A DNA stretch of 64,000 bases. It comes from CALRQJ02 sp943370285. GTDB taxonomy: Bacteria > Bacteroidota > Bacteroidia > Chitinophagales > Chitinophagaceae. Positions 44,857-54,337 of this stretch are shown one piece after another; position 1 is the first letter of the stretch, and each line of letters opens with the position of its first letter. Location: positions 62,001 through 126,000 of the forward strand of contig CALRQJ020000004.1 in NCBI GenBank assembly GCA_943370285.1, given 5' to 3'. The notes under the pieces are model-generated. The model did not search any database. It saw only the letters and a program-made list of their open reading frames with translations, and had not been told where the DNA came from. A program made the position numbers and the translations under genes.

Positions 44857-44876
44857 CCTTAAAATAATTTAAACCG

Positions 44877-44884
44877 CAAAAATA
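44877..44884 (-). promoter_or_regulatory. -7 box for the miaB-secG operon
   Basis: On the minus strand TATTTTTG matches TAnnTTTG and lies 20 bp before the miaB ATG, giving a short leader. No clear -33 element is seen. Confidence 0.42.
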
Positions 44885-45122
44885 AGGGATTAGGACTGTG
44901 AAAGTGACAGGTTGGCAGTAAATGATTGTCGAACGAAGAAGTATTTGATTTCAAAGGTTTTGTAGGTTGTAGACATCAAACCCACCTTATGAATGTTACA
45001 AAACCAATATGTTGAAAGTTGAAGACAAAAGAAATGATAAAGTGCTGCATCTTTTTGCAGGATTTTGTATTTTTTTTTTACACAGTAAAATTTTTTGATA
45101 AAAGGCTGTTGTTGGTAAGAAA

Positions 45123-45130
45123 TAAATTTG
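45123..45130 (+). promoter_or_regulatory. Possible -7 box for the susC operon
   Basis: TAAATTTG matches TAnnTTTG. It lies about 170 bp before the susC ATG, so the leader would be long. The -33 match upstream is poor. Confidence 0.35.
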
Positions 45131-45298
45131 TAACTATGTCTTTGAAACAAAATTAACATTGCTTTAATCTACGAGGTTTTTAAACGAGTTTGCATGCAGA
45201 TGCGGCTTTTTGCGGAAATTTAGGTCGATAGCAGGTTGGCTTTGGTTTTCAACAAATGTTGTGAACGATTACTTTCTATAAAACCCAAAAAAACTGTT

Positions 45299-48200
45299 AT
45301 GAGAAAACATGTCCTCGCAATGAAGCTGGCAGTAATGCTCAGTTTCTTGTTTACTTCCACAGTCTTTGCTCAAGATAAAACGGTATCTGGTACTGTTTTA
45401 TCTGACGATGACGGAACTCCGCTTATCGGTGTTACGGTGGCTAATGAGTCCACAAAAAAACGTACACAAACCAATGAGGCTGGTTATTTTTCATTGGCTG
45501 CTGAAAAAGGGCATAAGCTTACAATTACTTATGTAGGTTTTGTCACTCAAACGGTTACAGTTGGTGATGCTAAAATCATCAGTGTTAAATTGGTGAATAA
45601 CGACAAAGACCTAGGTAACATAGTGGTTACCGGTTACGGACAAAAGCGTAACAAGCGGGAATTGTCTTATCAAGCACCGGTAGTAAAAGGAGAGGAGATT
45701 GCCGATACTCGTCGTGATAACTTCTTAAATGCGTTATCTGGCCGTGTACCCGGTTTAACAGTAACTTCAACTTCGGGTACACCAGGCGCTAGTGCTCAAA
45801 TTATTTTACGTGGTGCCACATCAATTAGTGGTAACAACCAACCATTATTTATTGTTGATGGTGTGCCATTAGATAATAGTACTTTAAATCAGGAGGCATT
45901 AGTGCCTGCAAGTAATGCAAATGCAGTTGGTTTTGCCAATAGGAATAGTGATTATACCAATCGTATTGCAGATTTGAATCCTGAAGATATTGAAGATATT
46001 ACTATTTTGAAAGGTCCGGAAGCAACAGCCTTGTACGGCTCTGATGGTGCATCGGGTGCAATTGTTATCACTACCAGAAAAGGTGGTACTGGAAAAGCAA
46101 AAGTGAGTTACGATAACTCATTCCGTTTTGAGCAGGTATATCGTTTCCCCGAAGTACAAAATGTATTCAACAGAGGTACCAATGGTATTTACAATCCTGA
46201 GGCGTATTCTGCAACTTATGGTTTCCGTTATTTTGGTCCAAAGTATAACGATGCAAGTCCACGTTACGATAATATCCGCAATTTCTTTCAGACCGGTACA
46301 TCTCAGCAACACAATTTAAGCGTAGAAGCAGGTACTGCTGAAACAAGCTACCGTTTCTCTACCGGATATTTAAGAACAAGTGGTGTTGTGCCCAATACCT
46401 CATTCGAAAGATTAACATTCAGATTGTCTGGCTCTAGTAAGTTGGGGAAAAAAGTGAATATGTCTTCAAGTTGGTCATATATCATGTCTGATAATGATAA
46501 AGTGCCAAAAGGTGCAGGTTCTTATTATAATAATTTAATTACCTATCCAGGCGATATTGATGCCCGCAACTACATCAATCCGGATGGGTCTAGAAAAATT
46601 TTAAGAGCAATTACTGATTTGGCTTCTGAGTTTGATAATCCTTTTTGGGATGTAAATAAAAATAGCAGTAATGACCGTACCGACCGTTTAACCGGTAATG
46701 TAAACATTAGCGCAGATCCTACTAAATGGTTAAATTTAACTACTATCTTAGGTTTAGACCATTTTACAACAGAAGGATATTATTTAACGCATCCCCAGTC
46801 TCGTTTTGGTTTTGCAACCAAAGGGTTCTTATCTAATTATGTGCAGAATTATAGAAACATAAACGGAACTTTTAGAGCAACGTTTAAAAAAGTTATTGCA
46901 CGTAAGTTCTCTAATACATTAAGCACATCTTTCTTCTTCGAAGATGGAAAACGCAATATCAACTCAAACAGAGGGGAGCAATTTTATGAGCCTGACTTTG
47001 TGTCTATCAACAACACACAGCCCCTTACTAGAGATGCTAGATTAACCCGTGAGCAAATTCGCAAAGTGAGATTTTTTGCTAATTATACTTTTGGATACAA
47101 CAACATCTTATTCTTGAATTTTGCTACCGTACGAGAAGGTAACTCTACCTTGAATTCTAAATTATATGACAAGCAACCGTTCTTTAATTATGGTAGTGCT
47201 TCTGCTAGCTTCATTTTCTCTGACTTGAAGTTTATGAAAACACAAAAAGTGTTGAGCTATGGTAAACTCCGCTTGTCTTATGCTACCAATGGTAAAGCAC
47301 CTTATTCTCCTTATCGTATCGATCCACAGTTTACCATTTCAAACTTTACAGGTGGTGGATTTGTGTATGATGTATTTGCAAGTAATAGAGATTTGAGACC
47401 AGAATTCTCTAAGAACTTAGAGATTGGTGGTGAATTGAAATTCTTTAAAAACAAATTGAGTGTTGACATTGCTTATTATAAAATCAACTCTACCGATCAA
47501 ATTGTAGCCAATCGTTTGAGTTATGGAACGGCGGGTGTATTGAAATTCATCAATGGTGGTGAAGTAGAAAATAAAGGTTGGGAAGTACAATTGAAAGCTA
47601 CACCAATTGATAGGAAAAATTTAATATGGAATACTACGGTAAACTTTGACCGTAATAGAGGTTTCGTAAAGCGTATGCCTGCTGATTTGCCTTTATACTA
47701 TGATTCTGACACATGGGTATTTGGTGCTGTACGTTCAGAGGTTTCTGTGGGTAGTTCCATCTTAAATTTAGTAGGTGGTAATTTCCAACGTAACAACGCC
47801 GGTCAATTGCTCATTTCTCCAACAACTGGTTTGCCATTGAATACACCAACGTATACAAATATTGGAGATAGAACACCTGATTTCAAAATTGGCTTTGTGA
47901 ATAGCTTCACTATTTATCAAAATTTCAATTTGTCATTTAACCTAGACTTAAGAAGAGGTGGTGATGTATTTAACGGTAACGAAGCCATGATGGTGCTTAC
48001 CGGTACAAGTATGAAAACCTTAGATCGTTTACAGCCACGTATTGTTAGTGGTGTATTAGCCGACGGGTTACAAAATACAACTACACCAACTGCTAATAAT
48101 ATTACCATTGTTCCTTATTACAGAAACGATTACTATGATGTTGCCATTGCAGAAGGCGACTTTATTGAAAACGTAAACTGGATAAGAATGAGAGATATTA

Positions 48201-48430
48201 CTTTAGGTTATCGTTTACCACAAACATTAATTAAGCGCCAAAAATTAATCAAATCTGCTTCTGTATTTGTTACCGGTACAGATTTGTTTATGATTACCAA
48301 CTACTCTGGTATGGATCCTAACGTAAATGCATTGAACGCCTCATCTAGAGGTGCAGGTGGAGCAGGTATCGATTATGGTGCTATACCAACACCTCGTGGT
48401 GTTAACTTTGGAATGAAAGTGCAATTTTAA
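45299..48430 (+). CDS. SusC/RagA-type TonB-dependent outer-membrane transporter
   Basis: A 1043-aa importer energised by TonB. It has a signal peptide (MRKHVLAMKLAVMLSFLFTSTVFAQ), a carboxypeptidase-regulatory-like domain (about 28-110), a TonB plug (ITILKGPEATALYGSDGASGAIVITT), and a 22-strand barrel ending VNFGMKVQF. The ATG at 45299 is chosen; the longer TTG frame adds 21 residues with no signal character. The partner SusD follows after 18 bp. No carbohydrate-active enzyme is adjacent, so the substrate (glycan, peptide or other) is unknown. Confidence 0.94.
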   Translation: MRKHVLAMKLAVMLSFLFTSTVFAQDKTVSGTVLSDDDGTPLIGVTVANESTKKRTQTNEAGYFSLAAEKGHKLTITYVGFVTQTVTVGDAKIISVKLVNNDKDLGNIVVTGYGQKRNKRELSYQAPVVKGEEIADTRRDNFLNALSGRVPGLTVTSTSGTPGASAQIILRGATSISGNNQPLFIVDGVPLDNSTLNQEALVPASNANAVGFANRNSDYTNRIADLNPEDIEDITILKGPEATALYGSDGASGAIVITTRKGGTGKAKVSYDNSFRFEQVYRFPEVQNVFNRGTNGIYNPEAYSATYGFRYFGPKYNDASPRYDNIRNFFQTGTSQQHNLSVEAGTAETSYRFSTGYLRTSGVVPNTSFERLTFRLSGSSKLGKKVNMSSSWSYIMSDNDKVPKGAGSYYNNLITYPGDIDARNYINPDGSRKILRAITDLASEFDNPFWDVNKNSSNDRTDRLTGNVNISADPTKWLNLTTILGLDHFTTEGYYLTHPQSRFGFATKGFLSNYVQNYRNINGTFRATFKKVIARKFSNTLSTSFFFEDGKRNINSNRGEQFYEPDFVSINNTQPLTRDARLTREQIRKVRFFANYTFGYNNILFLNFATVREGNSTLNSKLYDKQPFFNYGSASASFIFSDLKFMKTQKVLSYGKLRLSYATNGKAPYSPYRIDPQFTISNFTGGGFVYDVFASNRDLRPEFSKNLEIGGELKFFKNKLSVDIAYYKINSTDQIVANRLSYGTAGVLKFINGGEVENKGWEVQLKATPIDRKNLIWNTTVNFDRNRGFVKRMPADLPLYYDSDTWVFGAVRSEVSVGSSILNLVGGNFQRNNAGQLLISPTTGLPLNTPTYTNIGDRTPDFKIGFVNSFTIYQNFNLSFNLDLRRGGDVFNGNEAMMVLTGTSMKTLDRLQPRIVSGVLADGLQNTTTPTANNITIVPYYRNDYYDVAIAEGDFIENVNWIRMRDITLGYRLPQTLIKRQKLIKSASVFVTGTDLFMITNYSGMDPNVNALNASSRGAGGAGIDYGAIPTPRGVNFGMKVQF

Positions 48431-48448
48431 CCTATAATAACTTTTAAT

Positions 48449-50122
48449 ATGAAAAAGATACTTTTTAAAACCATTCTTCCTGCTATGATGATTCTATCGG
48501 CAGTTGGATGTAAAAAATACCTCAGTGTCAATTCCGACCCTGATACAACTCAAGAGCCATCCAATAGCTCTGTATTTCCTGCCATGTTATCCAATATACA
48601 TCGTGGTATACAATACGATGCCCGCTATGTTGGCAAATACACACAAAACTGGTTGTCCTCTGCCAATGGTAATAACGATACTTGGGACAGACATGGTTAT
48701 CTTGCTGGTAGTGATGCATCAGGTGATATTTGGCGTCAAACCTATTTTGGTTTGGGTGGTAACCTAGAGTACATTGTAAAAAATGGTTTGAACAAGCAAC
48801 AATTCGATTACGTGGGTGCTGCTTTAGTACTAAAAGGCTTGATGTTTCAAATGTGCACTGATTATCATGGTGACATTATTTTTACAGAAGCTTTTCAGGA
48901 AGGGAAATACTACTTCAAATATGATAATCAGGAAACGGTATATCGTGGTGTAGATTCTATTCTGCGAGTAGCTATTGGCTATTTAGATTTAGCAGCTACC
49001 AAAAGCGGTAACACATTAAACGTTGGTGATTTTGCTTACAATGGTGATTTGAATAAGTGGAAAAAATTAGCTTATGGTTTGATGGCTCGTAATTTCCACC
49101 GCATTACCAATAAGCCTAACTACAGCGCAGATTCTGTAATCAAATATGTAGACCTTTCTTTTAGTAATACCAATGATGATTTTGCTATACCATTTGATGC
49201 GTCTAAAAATGATGATACCAATTTTTTTGGTCCCTATCGTAATAATTTAGGTGCATTTCGCCAAAGTAATTTTGTGGTTAAATTATTAGACGGTAATTCA
49301 TTTGCAGGTAGCTCAGTAGCTGCAAATAGAGATCCTCGAATGTCTCACATGCTATCAGCATCTCAAGATACTGCTAATGGGAATGGTGGTTATCGTGGTG
49401 TAGATCCGGCAATTGGTGATCCATTTAGTGCACTCACAGGTGTTTATGCTGTAAATAGTGCCAACTGGTTAAATGCTCGTAGAAGAGTAGCTGTACCTTG
49501 GGGAGATAGTTTGTATGTCAATCCAAGTGTGGCGGTATTTACTGCAAATGCTGGTAAATATTTGTTCAAAGATAAAACCATATTACCTGTTATTACATAC
49601 GCTGAATTACAATTTACAAAAGCAGAGGCAGCATTTAGAGCCAATAATAAAACACTAGCTCATACTGCTTACATCGCAGGTATTAATGGTCACTTTGATT
49701 TCATCAATCGTACTTACGGTACTTTAAAAGGTAATCTTAACATTTTCAACGGTAGCCCGATTTCTGCCACACAAAGGACTAACTATTTAGCTAGTGCAAA
49801 TGTTAAGCAAAACGGTACTACATTAACTTTAACCGACATAATGGGTCAAAAATATATTGCCCTTTGGGGTTGGGGATGGGTAGAAACTTGGGTTGATTTA
49901 AGAAGATACCATTATACCGATATTGATCCATTGACTACTCAACAAGTCTATAAAGGCTTTACTCTACCTGCTAGCTTTTTCGCAAATAATCTGAACAAGC
50001 CGGCATACCGTTTTAGACCTCGTTTTAATTCTGAATATGTTTGGAATTTAGAAGAATTAAAAAAATTGGGTGGCGATTTACCCGATTACCATACTTACGA
50101 GTGCTGGTTCAGTAAACCTTAA
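48449..50122 (+). CDS. SusD/RagB-type substrate-binding lipoprotein
   Basis: The surface lid of the SusC transporter. It has a lipoprotein signal with Cys21 (LSAVGCKKYLSVNSDPD). The SusD core is TPR-like, with an N-terminal TTQEPSNSSVFPAML-type stretch and a C-terminal VWNLEELKKLGG. The 557-aa length is normal; the N-terminal form resembles the SusD-like_2 subgroup. It lies 18 bp after susC and 24 bp before the DUF4397 gene. Confidence 0.93.
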   Translation: MKKILFKTILPAMMILSAVGCKKYLSVNSDPDTTQEPSNSSVFPAMLSNIHRGIQYDARYVGKYTQNWLSSANGNNDTWDRHGYLAGSDASGDIWRQTYFGLGGNLEYIVKNGLNKQQFDYVGAALVLKGLMFQMCTDYHGDIIFTEAFQEGKYYFKYDNQETVYRGVDSILRVAIGYLDLAATKSGNTLNVGDFAYNGDLNKWKKLAYGLMARNFHRITNKPNYSADSVIKYVDLSFSNTNDDFAIPFDASKNDDTNFFGPYRNNLGAFRQSNFVVKLLDGNSFAGSSVAANRDPRMSHMLSASQDTANGNGGYRGVDPAIGDPFSALTGVYAVNSANWLNARRRVAVPWGDSLYVNPSVAVFTANAGKYLFKDKTILPVITYAELQFTKAEAAFRANNKTLAHTAYIAGINGHFDFINRTYGTLKGNLNIFNGSPISATQRTNYLASANVKQNGTTLTLTDIMGQKYIALWGWGWVETWVDLRRYHYTDIDPLTTQQVYKGFTLPASFFANNLNKPAYRFRPRFNSEYVWNLEELKKLGGDLPDYHTYECWFSKP

Positions 50123-50146
50123 TGATGAATTAAAAACTAACAACAC

Positions 50147-50947
50147 ATGAAAAAGCTATTATGCAGCATATCGTTTTTAGCAGTTACCTGTATCATATTG
50201 GTATCCTGTGATAAAAACGGATTCACAATTAAGGAAAATATTTTTATTGAAGGTAAAGCCTCATTAAAAGTAAATTTCTTTACCCCTACACAAGCTAGGC
50301 CCTCTTACCAAATTAAGGTAGACGGAATTAGAATTAGTAATAACCTTACATATCCCACACCTTTTCCGGGTGGTGGTTTAAATACTGGTGGTGGTAACTA
50401 TGCCGATTACTTGGCAGCCAATCCGGGTCAACGTAAAATAGATATTTCTATTCCAAAAGTTGGCACCAACGAAGACTCTGTTCAGTTGGCAAGCGCAACA
50501 GTAACGGTAGAAGCCAATAAATCTTACTCTTTGTATTTTTGCGATACAGCAGCCAATTTGGCTTCGTTTATGTTAGAAGATGATTTAAATTCTCCAGATT
50601 CAGGTTTCACAAAGTTCCGCTTTATCAATTTGATGCCAGACGTAGCAGCAGGTATAGATTTATATTTCGGTACCGGAAGTACAAGCACTACTTCAACTAA
50701 AGTTCAAGGTCCTATCGCATACAAAGGAGTTAGCCCTTACTTTTTAATTCCTTTAAATACGGGTACTGTATGGTCTATTAGACCAGGTGGTACAGCGGCT
50801 ACAACAACAGCACTAGCTACTTATACTAGTGCAAGTACTGTAGTTAACCAAAGGGTATTCACTGCTATAGCCCGTGGTTACAGCACAATATCTACGCCAA
50901 CTACAGATGGTCGTCTTCGTGCTATCAGTTTTATTTACAATCGTTAA
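50147..50947 (+). CDS. DUF4397-type lipoprotein
   Basis: A 266-aa lipoprotein (Cys21 in ILVSCDKNG) with two beta-rich halves typical of DUF4397, for example FRFINLMPDVAAGIDLYFGTG. These proteins often accompany SusCD pairs in Bacteroidota, and their ligand is not known. It closes the Sus operon and is followed by a terminator. Confidence 0.85.
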   Translation: MKKLLCSISFLAVTCIILVSCDKNGFTIKENIFIEGKASLKVNFFTPTQARPSYQIKVDGIRISNNLTYPTPFPGGGLNTGGGNYADYLAANPGQRKIDISIPKVGTNEDSVQLASATVTVEANKSYSLYFCDTAANLASFMLEDDLNSPDSGFTKFRFINLMPDVAAGIDLYFGTGSTSTTSTKVQGPIAYKGVSPYFLIPLNTGTVWSIRPGGTAATTTALATYTSASTVVNQRVFTAIARGYSTISTPTTDGRLRAISFIYNR

Positions 50948-50970
50948 TCTAAATGATATGCTAAAAAATG

Positions 50971-50997
50971 CCCCAACACTTGTTGGGGTATTTTTTT
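50971..50997 (+). terminator. Terminator of the Sus operon
   Basis: Stem CCCCAAC / GTTGGGG with loop ACTT, followed by TATTTTTTT, 24 bp past the DUF4397 stop. It separates the Sus genes from the macroglobulin/plug gene. Confidence 0.88.
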
Positions 50998-51023
50998 GTT
51001 ATAATCAGCCATAACTTTAGCAA

Positions 51024-53498
51024 ATGAAAATCTGCTTTTTTATTTTCTTTTTTGTACTAAGCTGCACTGCACATGCTCAAGTACTACAACCAGCTGCTGC
51101 TTTAGATAAATTTCGAAATGAATATCCGCAGGAAAAAGTGTTCTTACAAACTGATAAAACACAATATTTCGCCGGTGAATCTATTTGGATGAAAGCATGG
51201 TGCATGTTAGATGGGGCTCCTACCTATTTGAGTAGATTGTTATATATTGATTTGGTCAATAGCAAAGGCGAAGTAGTATTGAAGAAGATGTTTAAGTTAG
51301 ATAGCTTAAGTACTACGGCAGCAGATTTTGATTTGCCTGCAAAGATTAAACCCGGTAATTATTCCATCAATGCTTACACATTGTGGATGCTTAATTTTCC
51401 AGGCTTTGTTTATAGTAAAAATATTTTTATTTATTCTGCTGAGTACCTCAAAGAAACAAAGCCTGAACCAAAGCCTGAGTTGAAAATGTATTTCTTTCCT
51501 GAAGGAGGAGATTTAATAGCAGGACTTAAAAATAGAGTTGCATTTAAAGCCGTGAATGAAAATGGTTTTCCTGTTGCCGTAGCCGGAAACATTACAGACA
51601 GCAAAGGAAAAGTGTGTGGTACTATTGCTACTATTCATGACGGTATGGGAACGGTTGATTTACAAATAGAAAGTGGCGAAACCTATACGGCGGATATTCC
51701 ATCTGCCAGCGGCAGAACTTTACAATTCAAATTACCTATTGTTAAGGACGAAGGGATTACACTAAGGGTAGAGAATACTAACGCAAACAGAATGTTTGTT
51801 GTGTTGTATAGAGCGGAGCAAAACAAAGAAAGATACAATAAATTAAAAGTCATTGCTCAATTGAATGCTCAGGTTATCATGCAAGCCGATATGAATTTTG
51901 AAGATGGTATTACCGCTGCGCCTATCAACAAAAAGAATTTACCAGCTGGTATTGTACTAATTACCGTTTTTGATTCTGCCAATAATCCTTTAGCGGAACG
52001 CTTAGCATTTGTAGAGAATTATAGTTTAGAACAACCTATCATCAAATTAGATACACTAAATCTTAAAGCCAGAGGAAAAAATCAAATCAGTTTTGGACTT
52101 GATTCTATGGTTGCTGCTATTTCGGTTAAAGTAACCAATGCTGCTTTAGATGAGCCAAATACAATAGAAGATAATATCGTTTCGGCTTTCTTAGCTACCA
52201 CTGATTTGAAAGGGTTTATTCACCAACCCGGCTATTACTTTAAAAATAAAGAAGCTGCCACATTAAAGCATTTAGATCTTTTATTAATGACACATGGTTG
52301 GAGAAGGTTTGAATGGAAAAAGGTATTACAAAATGATTTTGTTCAGCTTAAATATCCCGTTGAGTCTGCTATAACTTTTAGAGGGAAAGTTACTAAAAGT
52401 GATAGAACAGCAGCTGTAAAAGATGGGCATGTATCTTTTGTAATTAGGGGAGAAGATTCAACCCGAATTATGGCGGATGCTAATATTACTGACAAAGGAG
52501 AATTTTTAGTTTCTGATATCAATTTTAGAAAGCGGGCTGCTGTAGCTTATCAAGGTACCAACAATAAAAAAGAGAACTTAATTGTTGATGTAAAGCTTGA
52601 ACCTGCTTATATCGATTCATTGAAAAGGTCTACTGACAAACCTTTGGTTAATTTAGATACAATTGATATTAATAATCGCAGAAATGCTTGGGCAAACTAT
52701 GTATATGGTTTAGTGAAGTTAGCAGATACGGTGCAGTCCAATTATTTGGGAGATGTGGTGGTAAAGGCAAGAAAAATGTCTAAAGAAGATTCTTTAAATA
52801 ATGCTTATGCATCGGGTCCATTTATTATGGGACAAACCATTGACCCAACCGTATATCAAAACTATACAACTGTTTGGCAAATGTTACAAGCTGCTGTTGC
52901 AGGAATAACTGTAGAAGGTAATTTCTTTGATCCTAATGTGTTTTTTAATCGGTTTAACGGATTAAATATGTTGAGTGATAATAATGGTAGCAGCGTAAAT
53001 GTTGGTAGTAGTTCGGGGGGTGACGTAAGTGTAGATGTTGTTACTCAAACAAATGGTATTGCTTATTTTTTGAATGAGGTAAATGTAGATAAAGATGTCA
53101 TTAATTCTTTATCGCCTAGCGATATTGCCGTTATAAAAGTATTGAAAAATGAAGGTACAGTGCTCGGTGCAGCGGCCGGGGTAATTGCCTTCTACACCAA
53201 GAAGGGTGAAGCAGTGCGTTGGAATCCAACTGAAAAAGTGTACACTAAAACCGAGAGAGAAGGCTATGCAGTGATAAAAACTTTTTTTGCACCAGATTAT
53301 GAAACCTATCCTGATTTAAATAAAAATGAAACCGATAAGCGGTATACATTGTATTGGAATGGTAATATTAAACCTGCTAAAGATGGTAAATATAGGTTCC
53401 GGTTTTTTAATAACGATATCAGTAATAAATATAAAATTATTGTACAGGGTATAGATGCTGCCGGTAATTTTATTTATGCAGAACAATTGGTGAAATAA
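51024..53498 (+). CDS. Macroglobulin-domain protein with TonB-plug-like domain
   Basis: An exported protein of 824 aa with signal peptide residues 1-18 (TAHA-Q). It starts with an alpha-2-macroglobulin-like MG2 domain (KVFLQTDKTQYFAGESIWMKAW) and further beta domains. At about 590-730 comes a stretch resembling a TonB-dependent receptor plug (DVVVKARK ... GIAYFLNEVNVDKDVINSLSPSDIAVIKVLK). Similar proteins are known in Bacteroidota beside SusC/D and are of unknown function; they may guide macromolecules to the transporter. It follows the Sus terminator by 26 bp, so it is probably a separate transcript. Confidence 0.85.
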   Translation: MKICFFIFFFVLSCTAHAQVLQPAAALDKFRNEYPQEKVFLQTDKTQYFAGESIWMKAWCMLDGAPTYLSRLLYIDLVNSKGEVVLKKMFKLDSLSTTAADFDLPAKIKPGNYSINAYTLWMLNFPGFVYSKNIFIYSAEYLKETKPEPKPELKMYFFPEGGDLIAGLKNRVAFKAVNENGFPVAVAGNITDSKGKVCGTIATIHDGMGTVDLQIESGETYTADIPSASGRTLQFKLPIVKDEGITLRVENTNANRMFVVLYRAEQNKERYNKLKVIAQLNAQVIMQADMNFEDGITAAPINKKNLPAGIVLITVFDSANNPLAERLAFVENYSLEQPIIKLDTLNLKARGKNQISFGLDSMVAAISVKVTNAALDEPNTIEDNIVSAFLATTDLKGFIHQPGYYFKNKEAATLKHLDLLLMTHGWRRFEWKKVLQNDFVQLKYPVESAITFRGKVTKSDRTAAVKDGHVSFVIRGEDSTRIMADANITDKGEFLVSDINFRKRAAVAYQGTNNKKENLIVDVKLEPAYIDSLKRSTDKPLVNLDTIDINNRRNAWANYVYGLVKLADTVQSNYLGDVVVKARKMSKEDSLNNAYASGPFIMGQTIDPTVYQNYTTVWQMLQAAVAGITVEGNFFDPNVFFNRFNGLNMLSDNNGSSVNVGSSSGGDVSVDVVTQTNGIAYFLNEVNVDKDVINSLSPSDIAVIKVLKNEGTVLGAAAGVIAFYTKKGEAVRWNPTEKVYTKTEREGYAVIKTFFAPDYETYPDLNKNETDKRYTLYWNGNIKPAKDGKYRFRFFNNDISNKYKIIVQGIDAAGNFIYAEQLVK

Positions 53499-53512
53499 AA
53501 GTCATAATTAAG

Positions 53513-54259
53513 TTACAACACTGTAATGCCTTTGTCTCGATAAGCTTGTAATGCCTCGTTGTCGGGTTCTAATTCTGTAATCAGAATATCGATTTCTTCC
53601 GGCTTACAAACGAGTAAGCGTTGTACTGTATTGAGTTTTTCTGAAATGGAAAGTGATACTGTTTTGTGTGCAGCTCTAATCATTGCTTTTTTCACTTCAA
53701 TCACATCCCATTCTAAATCTGTAACTCCTTCATTGGCATCAAAACTATTGGTACCTAAAAAACACAAATCAGCTTTAATTTCATTGAGTCTTTGTACTAC
53801 TTCTGCGCCAACAGCCATTTGAGCATTTTTAGATAACTTATTGCCTAAAAATATGATTTCACTATTAGGATGATTGAGTAATTCTAAAGCGGTAGGTACA
53901 CTAACCGTGATGAATGTTGCATTCAACTTTGGCGGTAAAGATTTTACTAATTCTCTAATAGTTGTACCACCCGATAATAAAACAAACATGCCATCTTTAA
54001 TGAGGCTGATGGCTTTGTGTGCAATAATTTTTTTCTCGGGCAGTAAGTAAATGTTTTCATTCTGAATCGTAAAATGAAAAGATTTTGATAATGCTCCGCC
54101 ATGTACTTTAATGAGCTTACCTTCTTCTGATAACTCTTGTAAATCTCTACGTACAGTGTCTTCCGACACATTGAGTTGTGTACTTAAATCACTAGATAAA
54201 ACTTTGTTATGGATATTTATCTGTTGGATGATGTAAGCCTGTCTTTCTTTTTTCAACAT
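53513..54259 (-). CDS. DeoR/GlpR-family transcriptional regulator
   Basis: A 248-aa repressor-type protein with an N-terminal helix-turn-helix (VLSSDLSTQLNVSEDTVRRDLQELSEEGKLIKVHGGA) and a DeoR effector domain (FVLLSGGTTIRELVKSLP, then NSFDANEGVTDLEWDVIEVKKAMI). Members sense phosphorylated sugars. No sugar operon lies directly beside it, so its target is probably elsewhere. It is convergent with the macroglobulin gene and has its own start 78 bp from the nhaD stop. Confidence 0.93.
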   Translation of the reverse strand: MLKKERQAYIIQQINIHNKVLSSDLSTQLNVSEDTVRRDLQELSEEGKLIKVHGGALSKSFHFTIQNENIYLLPEKKIIAHKAISLIKDGMFVLLSGGTTIRELVKSLPPKLNATFITVSVPTALELLNHPNSEIIFLGNKLSKNAQMAVGAEVVQRLNEIKADLCFLGTNSFDANEGVTDLEWDVIEVKKAMIRAAHKTVSLSISEKLNTVQRLLVCKPEEIDILITELEPDNEALQAYRDKGITVL

Positions 54260-54337
54260 AGCGGTAAGCGTAGTTAGTGTAATGATTGCTTAATAAAGAT
54301 AAGTAATTGCTTTGCTATAAATAGAAAGAATTTGGCT

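Larger units (their letters stand above)
44857..45298. other. Divergent intergenic region between miaB and susC
   Basis: 442 bp with no convincing gene. A minus-strand open frame (44890-45159) is low complexity and lies where the miaB promoter should be. The region holds a -7 box for each direction (44877-44884 and 45123-45130). If the latter is used, the susC transcript has an untranslated leader of about 160 nt containing small inverted repeats, which leaves room for post-transcriptional control. Confidence 0.55.

Noticed and set aside
44890..45159. An 89-codon minus-strand frame upstream of miaB.
   Set aside because: It is low complexity, has no recognisable domain, and overlies the region expected to hold the miaB promoter.
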